Position numbers and translations under genes: made by a program
Shown: positions 1-7,242 of the stretch, one piece after another
Layout of the letters: each line of letters starts with the position of its first letter
Position numbering within the stretch: position 1 is the first letter of the stretch
Source: Pedosphaera sp.
GTDB taxonomy: Bacteria > Verrucomicrobiota > Verrucomicrobiae > Limisphaerales > Pedosphaeraceae
Assembly (NCBI GenBank): GCA_028293265.1
Contig: JAQGPB010000184.1
Coordinates: forward strand, 1 to 7,350
Direction of reading: 5' to 3'
DNA length: 7,350 nucleotides
Notes under the pieces: model-generated
What the model saw: only the letters and a program-made list of their open reading frames with translations
Database searches by the model: none
What the model was told of the DNA's origin: nothing

Positions 1-30
1 GACGCCCTTGACTTAATCCCACGTCTCACT

Positions 31-63
31 CAGTAACAAAGTTGCTGCGGGTCACAGACCCGC
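31..63. repeat. Two abutting small hairpins in non-coding DNA
   Basis: Two inverted repeats lie end to end. The first pairs CAGTAAC (31-37) with GTTGCTG (41-47) around an AAA loop, with one G-T wobble. The second pairs GCGGGTC (47-53) with GACCCGC (57-63) perfectly around ACA. Both use base 47, so they are partly exclusive. They lie 50-80 bases beyond the stop of the minus-strand lipoprotein gene. No T-run follows on either strand, so a classical intrinsic terminator is not supported. They could be a dispersed palindromic repeat or a weak 3'-end structure. Confidence 0.45.
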
Positions 64-113
64 GCTCCGCCGAAAAGGATGGCACGGTCAAGAAGCTCCA
101 AGCCGACCAAGCC

Positions 114-626
114 TCATTTTTCATCCACCATCGTCGCGATGTTTTTCAGCACGGGCTTTTCCCAATTCGGATAACTCAGCACCGGCGGACCGAGGTGGCG
201 GCTGACCACTTGCACCGAAGTCCCGTCGGGCGTGAGCGGGCGGACGCAGATTTGCACGCGTTCACCAAAGGTCGTCATCCCGATCCCGCGCTTGGCCAGA
301 ATGTGGCCCGTAGCCTTGTTGGAATCCACGACGCACAAATCATCCATTTCAGCCGCGGACAATGCGGCGGTCCAAATCGTCGTGTAATCTGACCGGAAAA
401 CGTGTTGCGTCCCTGCTTGTCCTTGGTCGCAGGCCGATTTCGTGGTCGAGCAACCGCTGGCCAATAGCAGACAGGCGCCGAGGCATACCAGGCGGACGGC
501 CGGAATCAGCCGGACCGATGCTCGCGGAACGTTGTTTTCAGATTGTTCGTCCGCTTGTCCTTTGCCGCTGATGCAGACCGCGGGCTTCATGGCTTGAATA
601 TATTTTGCATCTTGATTGGTATTCAT
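114..626 (-). CDS. Small predicted outer-membrane-type lipoprotein, function unknown
   Basis: The product has 170 residues. Residues about 41-58 form a hydrophobic stretch ending in the lipobox LLASGC, with Cys59 as the predicted lipidated residue. The mature part (about 112 residues) holds a helix-like segment around TIWTAALSAAE (82-92), then short alternating strands up to KNIATMVDEK at the end. This resembles many small alpha/beta lipoproteins, but I recognise no specific family. The start at 626 is chosen because AGAGGA stands five bases upstream of the ATG. That start gives an unusually long, polar region of about 40 residues before the hydrophobic core. An internal Met13 has no ribosome site and would still leave a long leader. 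The gene stands alone and is divergent from the operon that starts at 809. The call as a real lipoprotein gene is fairly firm, but the role is unknown. Confidence 0.8.
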   Translation of the reverse strand: MNTNQDAKYIQAMKPAVCISGKGQADEQSENNVPRASVRLIPAVRLVCLGACLLLASGCSTTKSACDQGQAGTQHVFRSDYTTIWTAALSAAEMDDLCVVDSNKATGHILAKRGIGMTTFGERVQICVRPLTPDGTSVQVVSRHLGPPVLSYPNWEKPVLKNIATMVDEK

Positions 627-808
627 GGGTATCCTCTGTTTAATCAGCCGCAGCCACTGTCAATTTTTCATACACTACCACAAATGACGCTTTTGCGCAT
701 GGAGATTCATCTTCAAGCAGAATTATTTTGCTTTTTTCAGCGAAGCCAATCACCCTTGCACCCATTGGAACCCAAAAATCCTGAACCGAGCTTGGACCTC
801 AAAAGACT
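627..808. other. Divergent intergenic region with no confident promoter
   Basis: This 182-bp gap separates the lipoprotein gene from the start of the operon, so promoters for both should lie here. It is visibly richer in A/T than the flanking genes, with T-runs around 663-669 and 724-738. I could not find a -35/-10 pair with acceptable spacing on either strand. The only perfect -35-like hexamer (TTGACA, minus strand, 658-663) is too close to the start codon and has no -10 partner. The start at 809 has only a purine-rich AAAAGA (801-806), close to the ATG and not a convincing Shine-Dalgarno. Confidence 0.5.
632..637 (-). promoter_or_regulatory. Shine-Dalgarno site of the lipoprotein gene
   Basis: On the minus strand the sequence reads AGAGGA, then five bases, then ATG. 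It is the clearest ribosome-binding site in the window and decides the start of the lipoprotein gene at 626 despite the long leader this implies. Confidence 0.7.
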
Positions 809-1612
809 ATGAACTGGTATTACGTGGATGCGGCGGGACAACAAGCAGGCCCCGTGGATGACGCCGGGCTGGACGCTCTGGCCACGAGCGGCGCGATCAA
901 CACGGAAACGTTTGTCTGGAAGGAAGGCATGGCCAACTGGCAGCCGTATCGCGAAGCCCGGCCCGCCGGGGTGGGAGTGGCCGCCGCGCCCGCAGTCGCG
1001 GGGGGCGCCCATGCGCCGGTGTTCACCAGCGACGCCGAACAGGCGGTTTGCGCCGAGTGCGGCAACATTTTTCCGATGACGGATACCATCCGCATCGGCA
1101 GCTCCCGCGTTTGCGCCAAATGCAAGCCGATCTTCGTCCAGAAAATGCGCGAAGGGGTGAATGTGGAAACCGCCGGCGGCGCCTTTCGGTACGCCGGCTT
1201 TTGGATTCGTTTTGCCGCGGTATTTCTGGATGGCCTCATCCTCGGGGCGTTCAATGTGGGCCTGAACATGGCCGTCATGGGCACGACCGGAGCTTTTGGG
1301 AACCGTACGGGCGCGGCCAACGTTTCGTTCGCCATGAATATTCTGGTCTTCTGCATCGAACTGGCCGTGGGCCTGTGCTATGAATCGGTCATGGTCAGCA
1401 AATATGGCGCGACGCTCGGCAAGATGGCCTGCAAAATCCAGGTGATGGTTGCGGACGGCGGCAAGGTTTCTTTCGCCCGGGCAGTTGGCCGGTACTTCGC
1501 CAAGCAGCTCAGCGCCCTGGTCTGCGCCATCGGCTATATCATGGCCGGATTTGACGCGGAAAAAAGATCCTTGCACGACCGCATCTGCAACACCCGCGTC
1601 GTCTATAAATAA
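809..1612 (+). CDS. GYF_2 / zinc-ribbon / RDD-family membrane protein
   Basis: The product has 267 residues in three parts. Residues 1-50 match the GYF_2 (DUF4339) pattern: WYY near the start, GP at 14-15, and the hallmark VWKEGM..W at 36-44. A flexible Ala/Gly/Pro linker (51-70) follows. Cys81, Cys84, Cys102 and Cys105 form two CxxC pairs typical of a zinc ribbon. From about residue 127 comes an RDD domain: YAGFWIRFAAVFLD carries Arg134 and Asp141, further membrane helices cover about 137-155, 172-193 and 232-248, and the third hallmark Asp257 lies in SLHDR. RDD proteins are multi-helix inner-membrane proteins of poorly known role, some linked to ion transport. GYF_2 domains are small, probably protein-binding modules. 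It is the first gene of the plus-strand operon; the next gene starts 14 bases after its stop. Domain calls are firm, but substrate or partner cannot be told. Confidence 0.9.
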   Translation: MNWYYVDAAGQQAGPVDDAGLDALATSGAINTETFVWKEGMANWQPYREARPAGVGVAAAPAVAGGAHAPVFTSDAEQAVCAECGNIFPMTDTIRIGSSRVCAKCKPIFVQKMREGVNVETAGGAFRYAGFWIRFAAVFLDGLILGAFNVGLNMAVMGTTGAFGNRTGAANVSFAMNILVFCIELAVGLCYESVMVSKYGATLGKMACKIQVMVADGGKVSFARAVGRYFAKQLSALVCAIGYIMAGFDAEKRSLHDRICNTRVVYK

Positions 1613-1626
1613 TTCCTGAGCCTCAC

Positions 1627-2226
1627 ATGAACACCCCGCTGGTCTCCTGCACCAAATGCCGGGCGCCCCTGCTGGGGGACGTTTTCAATTTGCCGGAACT
1701 CATCCCCTGCCCCTCCTGTGGCAAGCCGTTGCAAGTTGAAGTCTTTCCCGCCATGTTTCGCCGCATCGCGCCCGGTCGCGATGGCGAAGCGGTGATGGAG
1801 GAGACCGAGTCCAGTTGCTTTTACCATCCGCAGAAAAAGGCCGTGCTCCCGTGCGAAAGCTGCGGGCGGTTCCTCTGCGCGCTGTGTGATTGCGAGTTTA
1901 ACGGCCAGCATCTCTGCCCCACCTGCCTCGAAACGGGCCGCAGCAAGGGCAAGATCAAAAGCCTGGAAAATCATCGCACTCTATATGATAGCATGGCGCT
2001 GAGGCTGGCGATTGGCTCATTCGCGCCGCCAATCATTTATTTTTGCTGGCTCACCCTGCCGTTGTCGCTTTTCATCGCCATCCGCCATTGGAATACGCCC
2101 ACCAGCATCGTTCGCCGAACTAAAATCCGTTTCATGCTCGCAATTACTATCGCGCTGTTGGAAATCATCGGTATGGTCATGGCGATTTATTTCATCGTGC
2201 ATAACAACAACCATCGAGTTCGTTAA
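1627..2226 (+). CDS. Zinc-ribbon and B-box-like zinc-finger membrane protein, unknown function
   Basis: The product has 199 residues and I recognise no named family. The N-terminus has CxxC pairs at Cys8/Cys11 and Cys28/Cys31, a zinc-ribbon pattern. A second metal-binding region follows: Cys64-x2-His67-x8-Cys76-x2-Cys79-x4-Cys84-x2-Cys87-x9-Cys97-x2-Cys100, which resembles a B-box-type finger. A basic segment (105-117) leads to two predicted membrane helices (about 125-152 and 168-191). The soluble zinc part is therefore probably cytoplasmic and tethered to the membrane. The same finger spacing is found in the gene at 2931-3290, so the two are probably related. The gene begins 14 bases after the RDD gene and ends 4 bases before the next start; no Shine-Dalgarno is visible. 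Zinc binding is an inference from the residue pattern, and protein-protein contact is the most plausible role. Confidence 0.8.
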   Translation: MNTPLVSCTKCRAPLLGDVFNLPELIPCPSCGKPLQVEVFPAMFRRIAPGRDGEAVMEETESSCFYHPQKKAVLPCESCGRFLCALCDCEFNGQHLCPTCLETGRSKGKIKSLENHRTLYDSMALRLAIGSFAPPIIYFCWLTLPLSLFIAIRHWNTPTSIVRRTKIRFMLAITIALLEIIGMVMAIYFIVHNNNHRVR

Positions 2227-2230
2227 ATAA

Positions 2231-2836
2231 ATGGCCGCCAAGCAAAAGGAATATCGACGATTGCCGCCGTTCTTCGGCAGAAGGAGGGGAGTCGGCCTAA
2301 TATCCGTTTCTACGACAAGCTGCTGGTTATGGTTGGGGAAGGACCATTTGCTCTGCATAGATAGAGTTTGGTTCAAAGAGGATTACAAACGCTTCTACTT
2401 CCGTGACATCCAGGCCATCGTCATCCGCAAAACTGAAAATGGCCGGATTGCCAACATCGTCTTCGGCGCTCTGGCAACCCCGCCGCTCATCGCCGCGCTC
2501 GTGACGTCTGGCGGCTGGCAGGTCGCCTGGTTCATCGTGACCGGCTTCTTCCTCGCCTTGATGCTGATCAACTTCCTTTATGGGCCAACCAGCGCCTGCC
2601 ATTTGCGGACAGCGGTGCAAACGGAGGAACTGCCCTCATTGAAGCGCCTGCGTCGCGCCCGGAAAGTTCTGGCGCGACTGCGCCCGCTGATTGCCGCCGC
2701 CCAGGGCGAACTCGCCTCGGCGGAAGTTCCCGTGCTCATGGCCGAGCTGGCCCGCCCGCCCGTGGCCGTCGCTCCTGCGGCTTCCCCCGCACCGGAGGCC
2801 ATTTTCCAACCTCCATCCGCCAATCCGCAGCCATGA
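2231..2836 (+). CDS. Two-helix membrane protein with a PH-like N-terminal region, unknown function
   Basis: The product has 201 residues. Residues about 22-72 look like a small beta-rich domain; the segment DYKRFYFRDIQAI (51-63) followed by a charged turn resembles bacterial PH-like domains, where such a strand is typical. Two membrane helices follow (about 75-92 and 97-117), then a basic cytoplasmic-type segment (136-152) and an Ala/Pro-rich tail (176-201). The last residues (QPPSANPQP) are encoded by a 7-bp-periodic tract and may be a later extension. The gene starts four bases after the preceding stop and lacks a clear ribosome site, so it is probably translated by coupling. Its stop is overlapped by ATG as ATGA (2833-2836), but the frame opened there is short and runs into the palindromic element behind it. 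It is a real gene by context and composition; the PH-like call is tentative. Confidence 0.75.
   Translation: MAAKQKEYRRLPPFFGRRRGVGLISVSTTSCWLWLGKDHLLCIDRVWFKEDYKRFYFRDIQAIVIRKTENGRIANIVFGALATPPLIAALVTSGGWQVAWFIVTGFFLALMLINFLYGPTSACHLRTAVQTEELPSLKRLRRARKVLARLRPLIAAAQGELASAEVPVLMAELARPPVAVAPAASPAPEAIFQPPSANPQP
2807..2834. repeat. 7-bp-periodic tract at the 3' end of a gene
   Basis: CA recurs every seven bases: CAACCTC, CATCCGC, CAATCCG and CAGCCAT. The units are degenerate, so this could be chance in a Pro-rich tail. It lies directly next to the palindromic heptad element, which has the same period, and it encodes the last nine residues of the preceding protein. Confidence 0.4.
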
Positions 2837-2843
2837 CAATTCT

Positions 2844-2930
<87 letters not shown>

Positions 2931-2937
<7 letters not shown>

Positions 2938-3290
2938 TGTTTTCAGCCATCGTGAGCCCTCAACTTTCAACCCTCACGCATCAGCGCTGCTTCAACCATT
3001 CCCAGCGCGAAGCCGCCGCCCGCTGCCTGGAGTGCCGCCAATTCTTCTGTCGCGAGTGTGTCACCGAGCATGACGACCGCCTCATCTGCGCCGCCTGTCT
3101 CCTCAAGCTGGCCAAGCCGCCCCTCACCCAGCGCCGGGGCTTCGTTGGTTTCGTGCGGCTGGCCCAATGCCTTTTCAGCGTGGTGCTGCTTTGGTTTTTC
3201 TTTTATCTCGTCGGCGAAAGCCTGCTTTCCATCCCCACCTCCTTTCACGAGGGAACCATGTGGCGCGTGAACTGGTTCGACTCCCAATGA
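2931..3290 (+). CDS. Short B-box-like zinc-finger protein with one membrane helix
   Basis: The product has 119 residues from the ATG at 2931. The finger reads Cys20-x2-His23-x8-Cys32-x2-Cys35-x4-Cys40-x2-Cys43-x9-Cys53-x2-Cys56, with His47 as a further possible ligand. This spacing is identical to that of the second finger in the gene at 1627-2226. One membrane helix follows (about 75-97), then a short tail. The start is uncertain. The ATG at 2931 lies in the last unit of the palindromic element, and the only other nearby choice is GTG at 2952; neither has a ribosome site. The frame stays open back to 2691, but that upstream part overlaps the previous gene and translates the repeat, so I exclude it. 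The stop overlaps the next start as ATGA (3287-3290). It is probably a membrane-tethered zinc-binding adaptor; its function is not known. Confidence 0.75.
2957..2977. repeat. Three degenerate heptads at the 5' end of a gene
   Basis: CCCTCAA, CTTTCAA and CCCTCAC follow each other with a 7-bp period just after the palindromic element. They encode residues about 9-16 of the zinc-finger protein, upstream of its first Cys. This suggests that the N-terminal segment is repeat-derived and not part of the folded domain. The tract is short and could be coincidental. Confidence 0.4.
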
Positions 3291-4966
3291 AACCGCACCA
3301 TCGCCGGCAACTGGGTCGCGGAGGGATGGAACTGATTGAAGAAGCCGTCCACCTGTTGCGTCGGAACACCGCCGCGACCGTCGCGGCTTATTACCTCGGC
3401 AGCCTGCCCTTCGTCCTCGCGACGTTGTATTTTTGGGCCGACATGAGCCGCAGCCCGTTTGCCGCCCGTGAATTGCCCGGTGCGGCGCTGGGTTTGGCGT
3501 TGCTTTTCCTCTGGATGAAATTTTGGCAGACCATTTTCGTCGCCAACCTGCGCGCGCGGATTTCCGCCGAACCGCCCATCCGCTGGACACCCCGCCGCTG
3601 CTGGCGCGTGTTCATCATCCAGACTGCCATCCAACCCTCCTCGGTTGTGCTGCTGCCGTTGGCCCTGTTGCCCTCGGCCCTGCCCTTTGGCTGGGTCTAT
3701 GCCTTCTACCAGAATGTCACCGCGCTCACTGATGGCGAAACCGGCGAGGTCCGCCAGATTTTTAAGCGCGCCTGGAAACAATCCCTGCTCTGGCCGATGC
3801 AAAATCACCTCATCCTCGCCATCCTTTTGGGTTTTGCCGCCTTTATTTTCCTGAACTTGATGAGCGTTTGTTATTTGCTGCCGCAACTTTTAAAAATGTT
3901 GCTGGGCATTGACTCGGTCTATACGCAAAGCCCGGCCAGCATGTTCAACACGACCTTCTTCGCCGCCTTGGTCGGCCTCACCTATCTCTGCGTAGACCCC
4001 ATCATCAAGACGGTTTATCTCCTGCGCTGTTTTTACGGCGAATCTTTGCAGTCCGGTGAAGACTTGAAGGCCGAACTCAAGCAGTTCGCTTCCCTCGCCG
4101 GCACGGCTGCCACTGCTGTGATGCTGGCTTTGATTTTAATTTGCGCCAATTCCGCATCCGCCGCCGACGCCACACGTTCTAACGCGCCTGCAACCAGGCC
4201 AATTCCCGCCAAGAATTCAGTCCCCGCCGTTTCGCCGCCCGCGCTCGACAAGGCCATCAATCAGGTCATTCATCAGCCCAAATACACCTGGCGCATGCCG
4301 CGCGAAAAAATCGTGGCCGACGACACTGCCGACGGCCCGGTAATGCGGTTCCTGCGCAGCATCTGGACTTGGACCAAACATACCCTCAAGGACTTCTTCC
4401 ATTGGCTCGGCGACTTGCTTGACAAATGGTTTCGTGGCCGCCGCACCACGGGCGGCAGCCTGAGCGGCTTCGACTTTATGCGGTCGCTGCAGTCGCTTTT
4501 GATCGTGTTGATCGTCGTGCTGGCCTGCGCGGTGGGCATTTTGATTTTCCGCGCCTGGCAGCGCAACCGCCGCCGGACCGAAACGGTTTCCAGCGAGGCC
4601 ATTCCCGCGCTGCCCGATTTGGCCGATGAAAATGTCGGCGCGGACCAACTGCCGGAAGACGGCTGGATCAAGCTGGGGCGCGAGTTGCTCGGGCGCGGCG
4701 AGCTGCGGCTGGCCATGCGTGCGTTTTATTTTGCGAGCCTCGCTCATCTCGCCGCGCGCAGCCTCATCACCATCGCCCGGTTCAAATCGAACCGCGATTA
4801 CGAGCGCGAATTGCACCGGCGCGGCCACGCCATCCCGGACGTGCTGTCGCTCTTTGGCGAAAATGTCACTGTGTTCGACCGCAGTTGGTACGGCCTCCAT
4901 GAAGTCAGCCCGGACCTGGTCAGCCAGTTCCTCGCCAACGTGGAAAGGATCAAGGCCGTCGGATGA
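3287..4966 (+). CDS. Multi-helix membrane protein with C-terminal DUF4129 domain
   Basis: The product has 559 residues. I chose the ATG at 3287 because it overlaps the preceding stop as ATGA, as at other junctions in this operon; the open frame reaches back to 3167, but that part overlaps the preceding zinc-finger gene in another frame. The N-terminal half has about five membrane helices (32-50, 64-85, 119-141, 175-198, 224-247). A sixth hydrophobic stretch at 271-290 ends in ANSASAAD, which looks like a signal peptide with its cleavage site. A periplasmic-type segment follows (292-400) with Trp-rich helices (359-382), then a helix at 402-423 and a basic stop (424-430). The C-terminus (about 460-559) matches DUF4129: LAMRAFYFASLAHLA, then a stretch ending in the DRSWYG motif (531-536). 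DUF4129 is commonly found near MoxR/DUF58 genes or at the end of transglutaminase-like proteins. It is probably a fusion of two ancestral proteins. Domain identity is fairly sure; the role is unknown. Confidence 0.85.
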   Translation: MKPHHRRQLGRGGMELIEEAVHLLRRNTAATVAAYYLGSLPFVLATLYFWADMSRSPFAARELPGAALGLALLFLWMKFWQTIFVANLRARISAEPPIRWTPRRCWRVFIIQTAIQPSSVVLLPLALLPSALPFGWVYAFYQNVTALTDGETGEVRQIFKRAWKQSLLWPMQNHLILAILLGFAAFIFLNLMSVCYLLPQLLKMLLGIDSVYTQSPASMFNTTFFAALVGLTYLCVDPIIKTVYLLRCFYGESLQSGEDLKAELKQFASLAGTAATAVMLALILICANSASAADATRSNAPATRPIPAKNSVPAVSPPALDKAINQVIHQPKYTWRMPREKIVADDTADGPVMRFLRSIWTWTKHTLKDFFHWLGDLLDKWFRGRRTTGGSLSGFDFMRSLQSLLIVLIVVLACAVGILIFRAWQRNRRRTETVSSEAIPALPDLADENVGADQLPEDGWIKLGRELLGRGELRLAMRAFYFASLAHLAARSLITIARFKSNRDYERELHRRGHAIPDVLSLFGENVTVFDRSWYGLHEVSPDLVSQFLANVERIKAVG

Positions 4967-6285
4967 AGCGCAATTTTTCCATCATCATCTTGCTCGCCTG
5001 CGCGGTTGGCTTCGCCTTGGGCATCGCGCAATTGTTCCGGTTGCGCTTCGAGTCCGGCGACGTTTATCCCCCATATTCTTCATTACGGTCCGATCCGCTC
5101 GGCGCGAGCGCCCTCTATGAAAGCCTCGCCCAGTTGCCGGGCATTCACGTGAGTCGCGATTTCCGCAAGACTGACGAGTTGCCCGAGGGCAACAGCATCG
5201 CCTACCTGCATCTGGCCGGGAACCGGGACGACTGGGATGAAATCTCCGAGGATTCCTTCAAGTCCATCGAAACCTTCCTTAAGCGCGGTGGCCGCCTGGT
5301 CATCGCCCTGTCGCCCCAGACCACCAAGCCTTACGACTCGACCGCGAGCCCTTTCAAAACTGCGCCCGCTCCCGGCTCGAAAACAAAAAAGAAGGGCCCC
5401 TCAAAATCAAAACCTGACAAGTCCGCGAAAAAGAAAAAAATGACCCGCGAGGACGATCCAGAATCCAAAACAATTTCCCTCACCGGACGCTGGGGTTTAG
5501 ATTTCGCATTCCAGGCTATGAAGCAAGGCGATGGCGGCGCTTACGAACCGCTTGAGGTCGAGAACAGCGATGAACCCTCGCTGCCCGGCTCCGTCCTGTG
5601 GCACAGCGGCCTCGTCATGACCAATCTCGACCAGAATTGGAATGTGATCTACGCGCGGGATTCCGAAGCCGTGCTGGCCGAGCGCAAATTTGGCCCCGGC
5701 TCCGTGGTGCTTGCCACCGATTCCTATTTTCTCAGCAACGAATCACTCAGCAAGGACCGTCATTCGGAATTGCTGGCTTGGACGATCGGGCCCTGCCGTC
5801 AGATCATGTTTGACGAAGCTCATTTGGGAATCGCGGATGACCCGGGTATCGCGACCTTGATGCGGAATTACCGCCTGCACGGGCTCTTTGCCGGGTTGCT
5901 TTTGCTGGCCGCCCTTTTCATCTGGAAAAACTCCGTCAGTTTCGCGCCCGCGCACGAACACGAAAGCATCGAAAACGCCGTGCTCGGGAAAGATTCCGCC
6001 AGCGGCTTCGTGAACCTGCTCCGCCGCCATATCAAATCCGGTGACCTGCTCAATGTCTGCATTGCCGAGTGGAAAAAATCTTTCCCCCAGGGCAAGTCCC
6101 GCTCTGCCCGGCTGGAACGCGTCGAATCCATCATCGCCGCCCAAAACGCACTGCCCGCCGCCGAGCGTACTCCCATCGCAACATACCGCGCGATCTGCAA
6201 GGCGCTGAAGGAAAATCCCGCCGCTATCAACCATCCAGAACCGGCAACACGCACTACACAACACGGAACCCAACTCTCACCATGA
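4963..6285 (+). CDS. DUF4350 domain membrane-anchored protein
   Basis: The product has 440 residues. An N-terminal anchor helix (5-24) is followed by the typical DUF4350 opening YSSLRSDPLGASALYESL (38-55), which recalls the GATase-like fold of the family. Residues 103-116 (ETFLKRGGRLVIAL) are another hallmark, as are GPGSVVLATDSYFLSNE (244-260) and MFDEAHLG (282-289). A second membrane helix (306-321) leaves a cytoplasmic tail of about 120 residues. A lysine-rich low-complexity insertion (about 131-169) interrupts the domain. The last ten or so residues are encoded by a 7-bp-periodic tract. Start and stop both overlap the neighbours as ATGA, and AAGG lies seven bases before the ATG. The family has no firm known function; its constant neighbours are MoxR, DUF58 and DUF4129 genes, as here. 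Confidence 0.88.
   Translation: MKRNFSIIILLACAVGFALGIAQLFRLRFESGDVYPPYSSLRSDPLGASALYESLAQLPGIHVSRDFRKTDELPEGNSIAYLHLAGNRDDWDEISEDSFKSIETFLKRGGRLVIALSPQTTKPYDSTASPFKTAPAPGSKTKKKGPSKSKPDKSAKKKKMTREDDPESKTISLTGRWGLDFAFQAMKQGDGGAYEPLEVENSDEPSLPGSVLWHSGLVMTNLDQNWNVIYARDSEAVLAERKFGPGSVVLATDSYFLSNESLSKDRHSELLAWTIGPCRQIMFDEAHLGIADDPGIATLMRNYRLHGLFAGLLLLAALFIWKNSVSFAPAHEHESIENAVLGKDSASGFVNLLRRHIKSGDLLNVCIAEWKKSFPQGKSRSARLERVESIIAAQNALPAAERTPIATYRAICKALKENPAAINHPEPATRTTQHGTQLSP
6245..6272. repeat. 7-bp-periodic tract at the 3' end of the DUF4350 gene
   Basis: Units CAACACG, CACTACA, CAACACG and GAACCCA follow each other, two of them identical. The tract encodes the tail around residues 428-437 of the DUF4350 protein, ten bases before the MoxR start codon. 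It matches in period, but not in sequence, the heptads at 2844-2937. It could be a small member of the same class of repeats. Confidence 0.45.
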
Positions 6286-7241
6286 ATAATGATCATCTGA
6301 AAGAAGTCTTGGCCAAAGCCCGGCACGAAGTCGCCAAGGTCATCATCGGCCAGCATGATGTCGTCGAAAAGGCGCTCATCACCATCTTTGCCGGCCAGCA
6401 TGCGTTGATCGAAGGCGTGCCCGGCGTGGCCAAGACATTGCTCGTCCGCACCATCGCGCATGTGCTGGGTTGCGAATTTTCGCGCATCCAGTTTACGCCC
6501 GATCTCATGCCCGCCGACATCATCGGCACGAATGTTTTCAATCTGCAGCGCAACGAATTTTCGCTCATCAAGGGCCCGGTCTTCACTTCCTTCCTGCTCG
6601 CCGATGAAATCAACCGCGCGCCCGCCAAGACGCAGTCGGCGCTCTTGCAGGCGATGCAGGAACGCACCGTGAGCATTGATCGCGAGACGCACGTGCTTTC
6701 GCCCAGCTTCACCGTTTTCGCCACGCAGAATCCCATCGAATACGAAGGCACCTATCCCTTGCCCGAGGCGCAGAAGGACCGCTTCATGTTGAAAATCACC
6801 ATGAAAGCGCCGGAGCGCGCCGAGGAACTCCTGCTCGCGCAACGGACCATGGGCAAGGAATCGCCCGAGTCCATGCTCAACAGCGGCGCAGTCCAGGCGG
6901 TCATCAAAGCGGAGGATCTGCTGGCATTGCGCGAGCAATTGGCGACCATCGTCATGCGTGACGAATTGACCGCCTACCTCGTGGACATTGTCCGCGCCAC
7001 GCGCCAGCACGAAAGCATTCTTGTCGGCGCCGGGCCGCGCGCCACGCAGTCGCTCATGCTCGGCTGCCGCGCCTATGCGGCCATGTCGGGACGCGATTTC
7101 GTCACGCCCGACGACATCAAGACCATGGCCGGCCCGGTGCTCGAACATCGCATCATCCTGCGGCCCGAATTCGAAATCGAGGGCTTGGGCGTGGCCGAGG
7201 TGATTCAACAAATTTTGCAGCAGATTGCCGTGCCAAGATGA
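6282..7241 (+). CDS. MoxR-family AAA+ ATPase
   Basis: The product has 319 residues, the usual length for this family. Walker A is GVPGVAKT (45-52) with Lys51; Walker B is FLLADE (104-109) with Asp108 and Glu109, followed by the MoxR signature INRAPAKTQSALLQAMQE (110-127). Sensor 1 is ATQNP (147-151) with Asn150. The EGTYPLPEAQKDRF segment (155-168) and sensor-2-like GPRATQSL (251-258) are intact, so the enzyme should be active. MoxR ATPases are cytoplasmic, ring-forming and thought to help assemble or activate partner proteins, often with DUF58 or VWA-domain proteins. I chose the ATG at 6282 because it overlaps the preceding stop as ATGA; the longer open frame from 6069 reads through the DUF4350 gene and has no MoxR homology. 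The next gene begins one base after the stop. Confidence 0.96.
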   Translation: MNNDHLKEVLAKARHEVAKVIIGQHDVVEKALITIFAGQHALIEGVPGVAKTLLVRTIAHVLGCEFSRIQFTPDLMPADIIGTNVFNLQRNEFSLIKGPVFTSFLLADEINRAPAKTQSALLQAMQERTVSIDRETHVLSPSFTVFATQNPIEYEGTYPLPEAQKDRFMLKITMKAPERAEELLLAQRTMGKESPESMLNSGAVQAVIKAEDLLALREQLATIVMRDELTAYLVDIVRATRQHESILVGAGPRATQSLMLGCRAYAAMSGRDFVTPDDIKTMAGPVLEHRIILRPEFEIEGLGVAEVIQQILQQIAVPR

Positions 7242-7242
7242 G

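Noticed and set aside
31..63. Intrinsic terminator for the lipoprotein gene
   Set aside because: The hairpins are short and not followed by a T-run in the direction of transcription, so I list them only as inverted repeats.
658..663. Perfect TTGACA on the minus strand as a -35 box
   Set aside because: It ends 31 bases before the lipoprotein ATG. No -10-like hexamer stands 16-18 bases downstream, and transcription would begin on or after the ribosome-binding site.
737..1576. A 279-codon minus-strand open frame opposite the RDD gene
   Set aside because: It mirrors the GYF_2/RDD gene, whose three domains are clear. The opposite frame shows no domain pattern and would cover the expected promoter region of the operon.
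3167..3286. Upstream extension of the DUF4129 protein
   Set aside because: It overlaps the zinc-finger gene in another frame and gives a basic, shadow-like sequence. The ATGA overlap at 3287 fits the pattern of the other junctions.
6069..6281. Upstream extension of MoxR
   Set aside because: It is the shifted frame of the DUF4350 tail. MoxR proteins normally begin shortly before the KVIIGQ segment, as they do from 6282.
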